Source: Procambarus clarkii (Eukaryota > Arthropoda > Malacostraca > Decapoda > Cambaridae). Taken from it: DNA of 64,000 nucleotides. A model generated the notes under the pieces. It was not told the DNA's origin, made no database searches, and worked only from the letters and a program-made list of their open reading frames with translations. Shown one piece after another: positions 63,084 through 64,000 of this stretch (positions within the stretch are counted from its first letter, which is position 1; every line of letters starts with the position of its first letter). The stretch lies in the NCBI RefSeq assembly GCF_040958095.1, contig NC_091181.1, positions 22,116,472 to 22,180,471 of the forward strand. Reading direction: 5' to 3'. The position numbers and the translations under genes are program-made.

Positions 63084-64000
63084 ATAAACTTATTATATTG
63101 AAATTTAAATAAGATCAATTAAAGATCAAGATGAGAATACAGGGAAGTGTGCAACCACTGTGGAGTCGGGCAACTTTGGGGAAGATTACTTCCTTTCAGT
63201 AAATATATTTAGAGTGCTGTTCTGTATTATCTAGCTTAACCAGATGCCACTTGTAGCAAGTATTGGTAAATTGTCCGAGTGACTGATTAATGTAACTGTG
63301 GGTGTTTACTTAACAATTGCTCAAATAATTCACGTTAATTGTATCCGATTGATGGTCGTCCGCGTGACGTTAACGCAATCGATTTAATGTCTGACATTGT
63401 TGTTAAAGTAATTTACTTGTGTTGTTGTATGTCTTAGTGGCATTGAGTAAAGTAACGTAAATTACTTGTGGGTGTGTTATTGTGGTGATTGTCTTGGTGA
63501 CATTGTTGTGTACGCTGTTACAACCCTGGGTTCTTAGTTGGAAACCAGAGGTCAAATTGAGCTCTAAATAATTACTATACATTAATTGACAGGATTGGAT
63601 CATGTGAGAAGGATATTTAATTAACAATAACATTCACATTCATGGAGCCTGAATTCCTAGGTGTGCCTTTGGTTCCGTCTTCCTTGCCAGACTTAAGATG
63701 ATAAATCTTGTTTCTCACAGAGCATTCAGACTCTGAGATTGTTGATTATTAAATATAATATTTAACTAGTTATCAGCTATTCTTAGAACTGTTTAAGTAA
63801 CTAATAATGAATGTCGGTGAAGACTTATAATGTTTATGGCTGTATGATCAGCTAGGCTTGCTTCCCGGCAGCATATTTATGAGAGCGGAGGGGGCTGTGT
63901 TCGGTCTCTGTGTCTGGCTGTTGTGTTCACTTCTACCCTCGTGGGCTCCGATCTCCCCCTCCTCCTCCCTTATCTTAGAGAATCAAGGTTGAATAAGGTA
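63084..64000. other. No gene recognised
   Basis: Two related stretches, TAATTTACTTGTGTTGTTGT to GGCATTG (about 63411) and TAAATTACTTGTGGGTG to GACATTG (about 63457), suggest an old duplication. The last about 120 bp becomes CT-rich. No ORF is convincing. Confidence 0.4.

Overview
This window is non-coding, repeat-dominated DNA from an animal nuclear genome, most likely a decapod crustacean (crayfish, lobster or shrimp type). That is an inference from recognised repeat styles: a CR1-type LINE with an SGNH-hydrolase ORF1 and octamer 3' tail, tRNA-derived SINEs, RNase H-bearing I-group LINEs, and foldback and MITE repeats of types seen in decapod genomes. No bacterial-type genes, CRISPR arrays or operons are present. 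A 500-N assembly gap lies at 13404-13903.

Layout. 0-10 kb: a MITE at 46-309, then a decayed I/Jockey-type LINE on the minus strand (about 0.9-6.5 kb) that is itself split by an older CR1/L2-like reverse-transcriptase relic and an interspersed repeat; hairpins, tRNA-SINE pieces and a minisatellite follow. 10.7-13.4 kb: the 3' half of a minus-strand I-group LINE, interrupted at a TTAA by a 1,537-bp piggyBac-like non-autonomous transposon. The second copy of that LINE, at 51.7-58.1 kb, shows the empty site. 13.9-27.4 kb: a CR1 nest holding an inverted copy, one copy with an intact ORF2 (18139-21075), older fragments, a separate gag/endonuclease LINE (22.1-24.8 kb), and a CR1 copy whose ORF1 N-terminus has expanded into a 24-bp in-frame minisatellite that later received a SINE. 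27.4-35.2 kb: tandem repeats, hairpin repeats, a tRNA-Pro pseudogene, and long stretches where I recognise nothing. 35.2-44.3 kb: four more CR1 copies, including the most complete one (40.3-44.3 kb: intact ORF1, ORF2 with a one-base homopolymer frameshift). 44.3-51.7 kb: old CR1 relics, a second copy of the gag LINE, and a hAT-like MITE. 51.7-58.1 kb: a nearly complete I-group LINE on the minus strand. 58.1-61.6 kb: a broken Gypsy-type LTR element in which an aspartic protease is followed directly by an integrase zinc finger. 62.2-62.9 kb: an intronless, frameshifted copy of a MOSPD1/MOSPD3-like gene, the only host-gene-like sequence I recognise.

How it works together. This is a transposon graveyard with recent activity. 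The CR1 copies near 18-21, 36-39 and 41-44 kb look almost identical by eye. CR1 ORF1 (coiled coil plus SGNH hydrolase) and ORF2 (endonuclease plus reverse transcriptase) would act in cis on CR1 RNA and prime at the target. Several fragments are inverted head-to-head, as expected from twin priming. The SINEs would depend on LINE machinery in trans. I found no convincing new defence or metabolic system. The most unusual items are the in-frame minisatellites inside LINE reading frames, the piggyBac insertion with its paralogous empty site, the protease-integrase adjacency in the Gypsy relic, the MOSPD retrocopy, and an unidentified 169-codon ORF at 16385.
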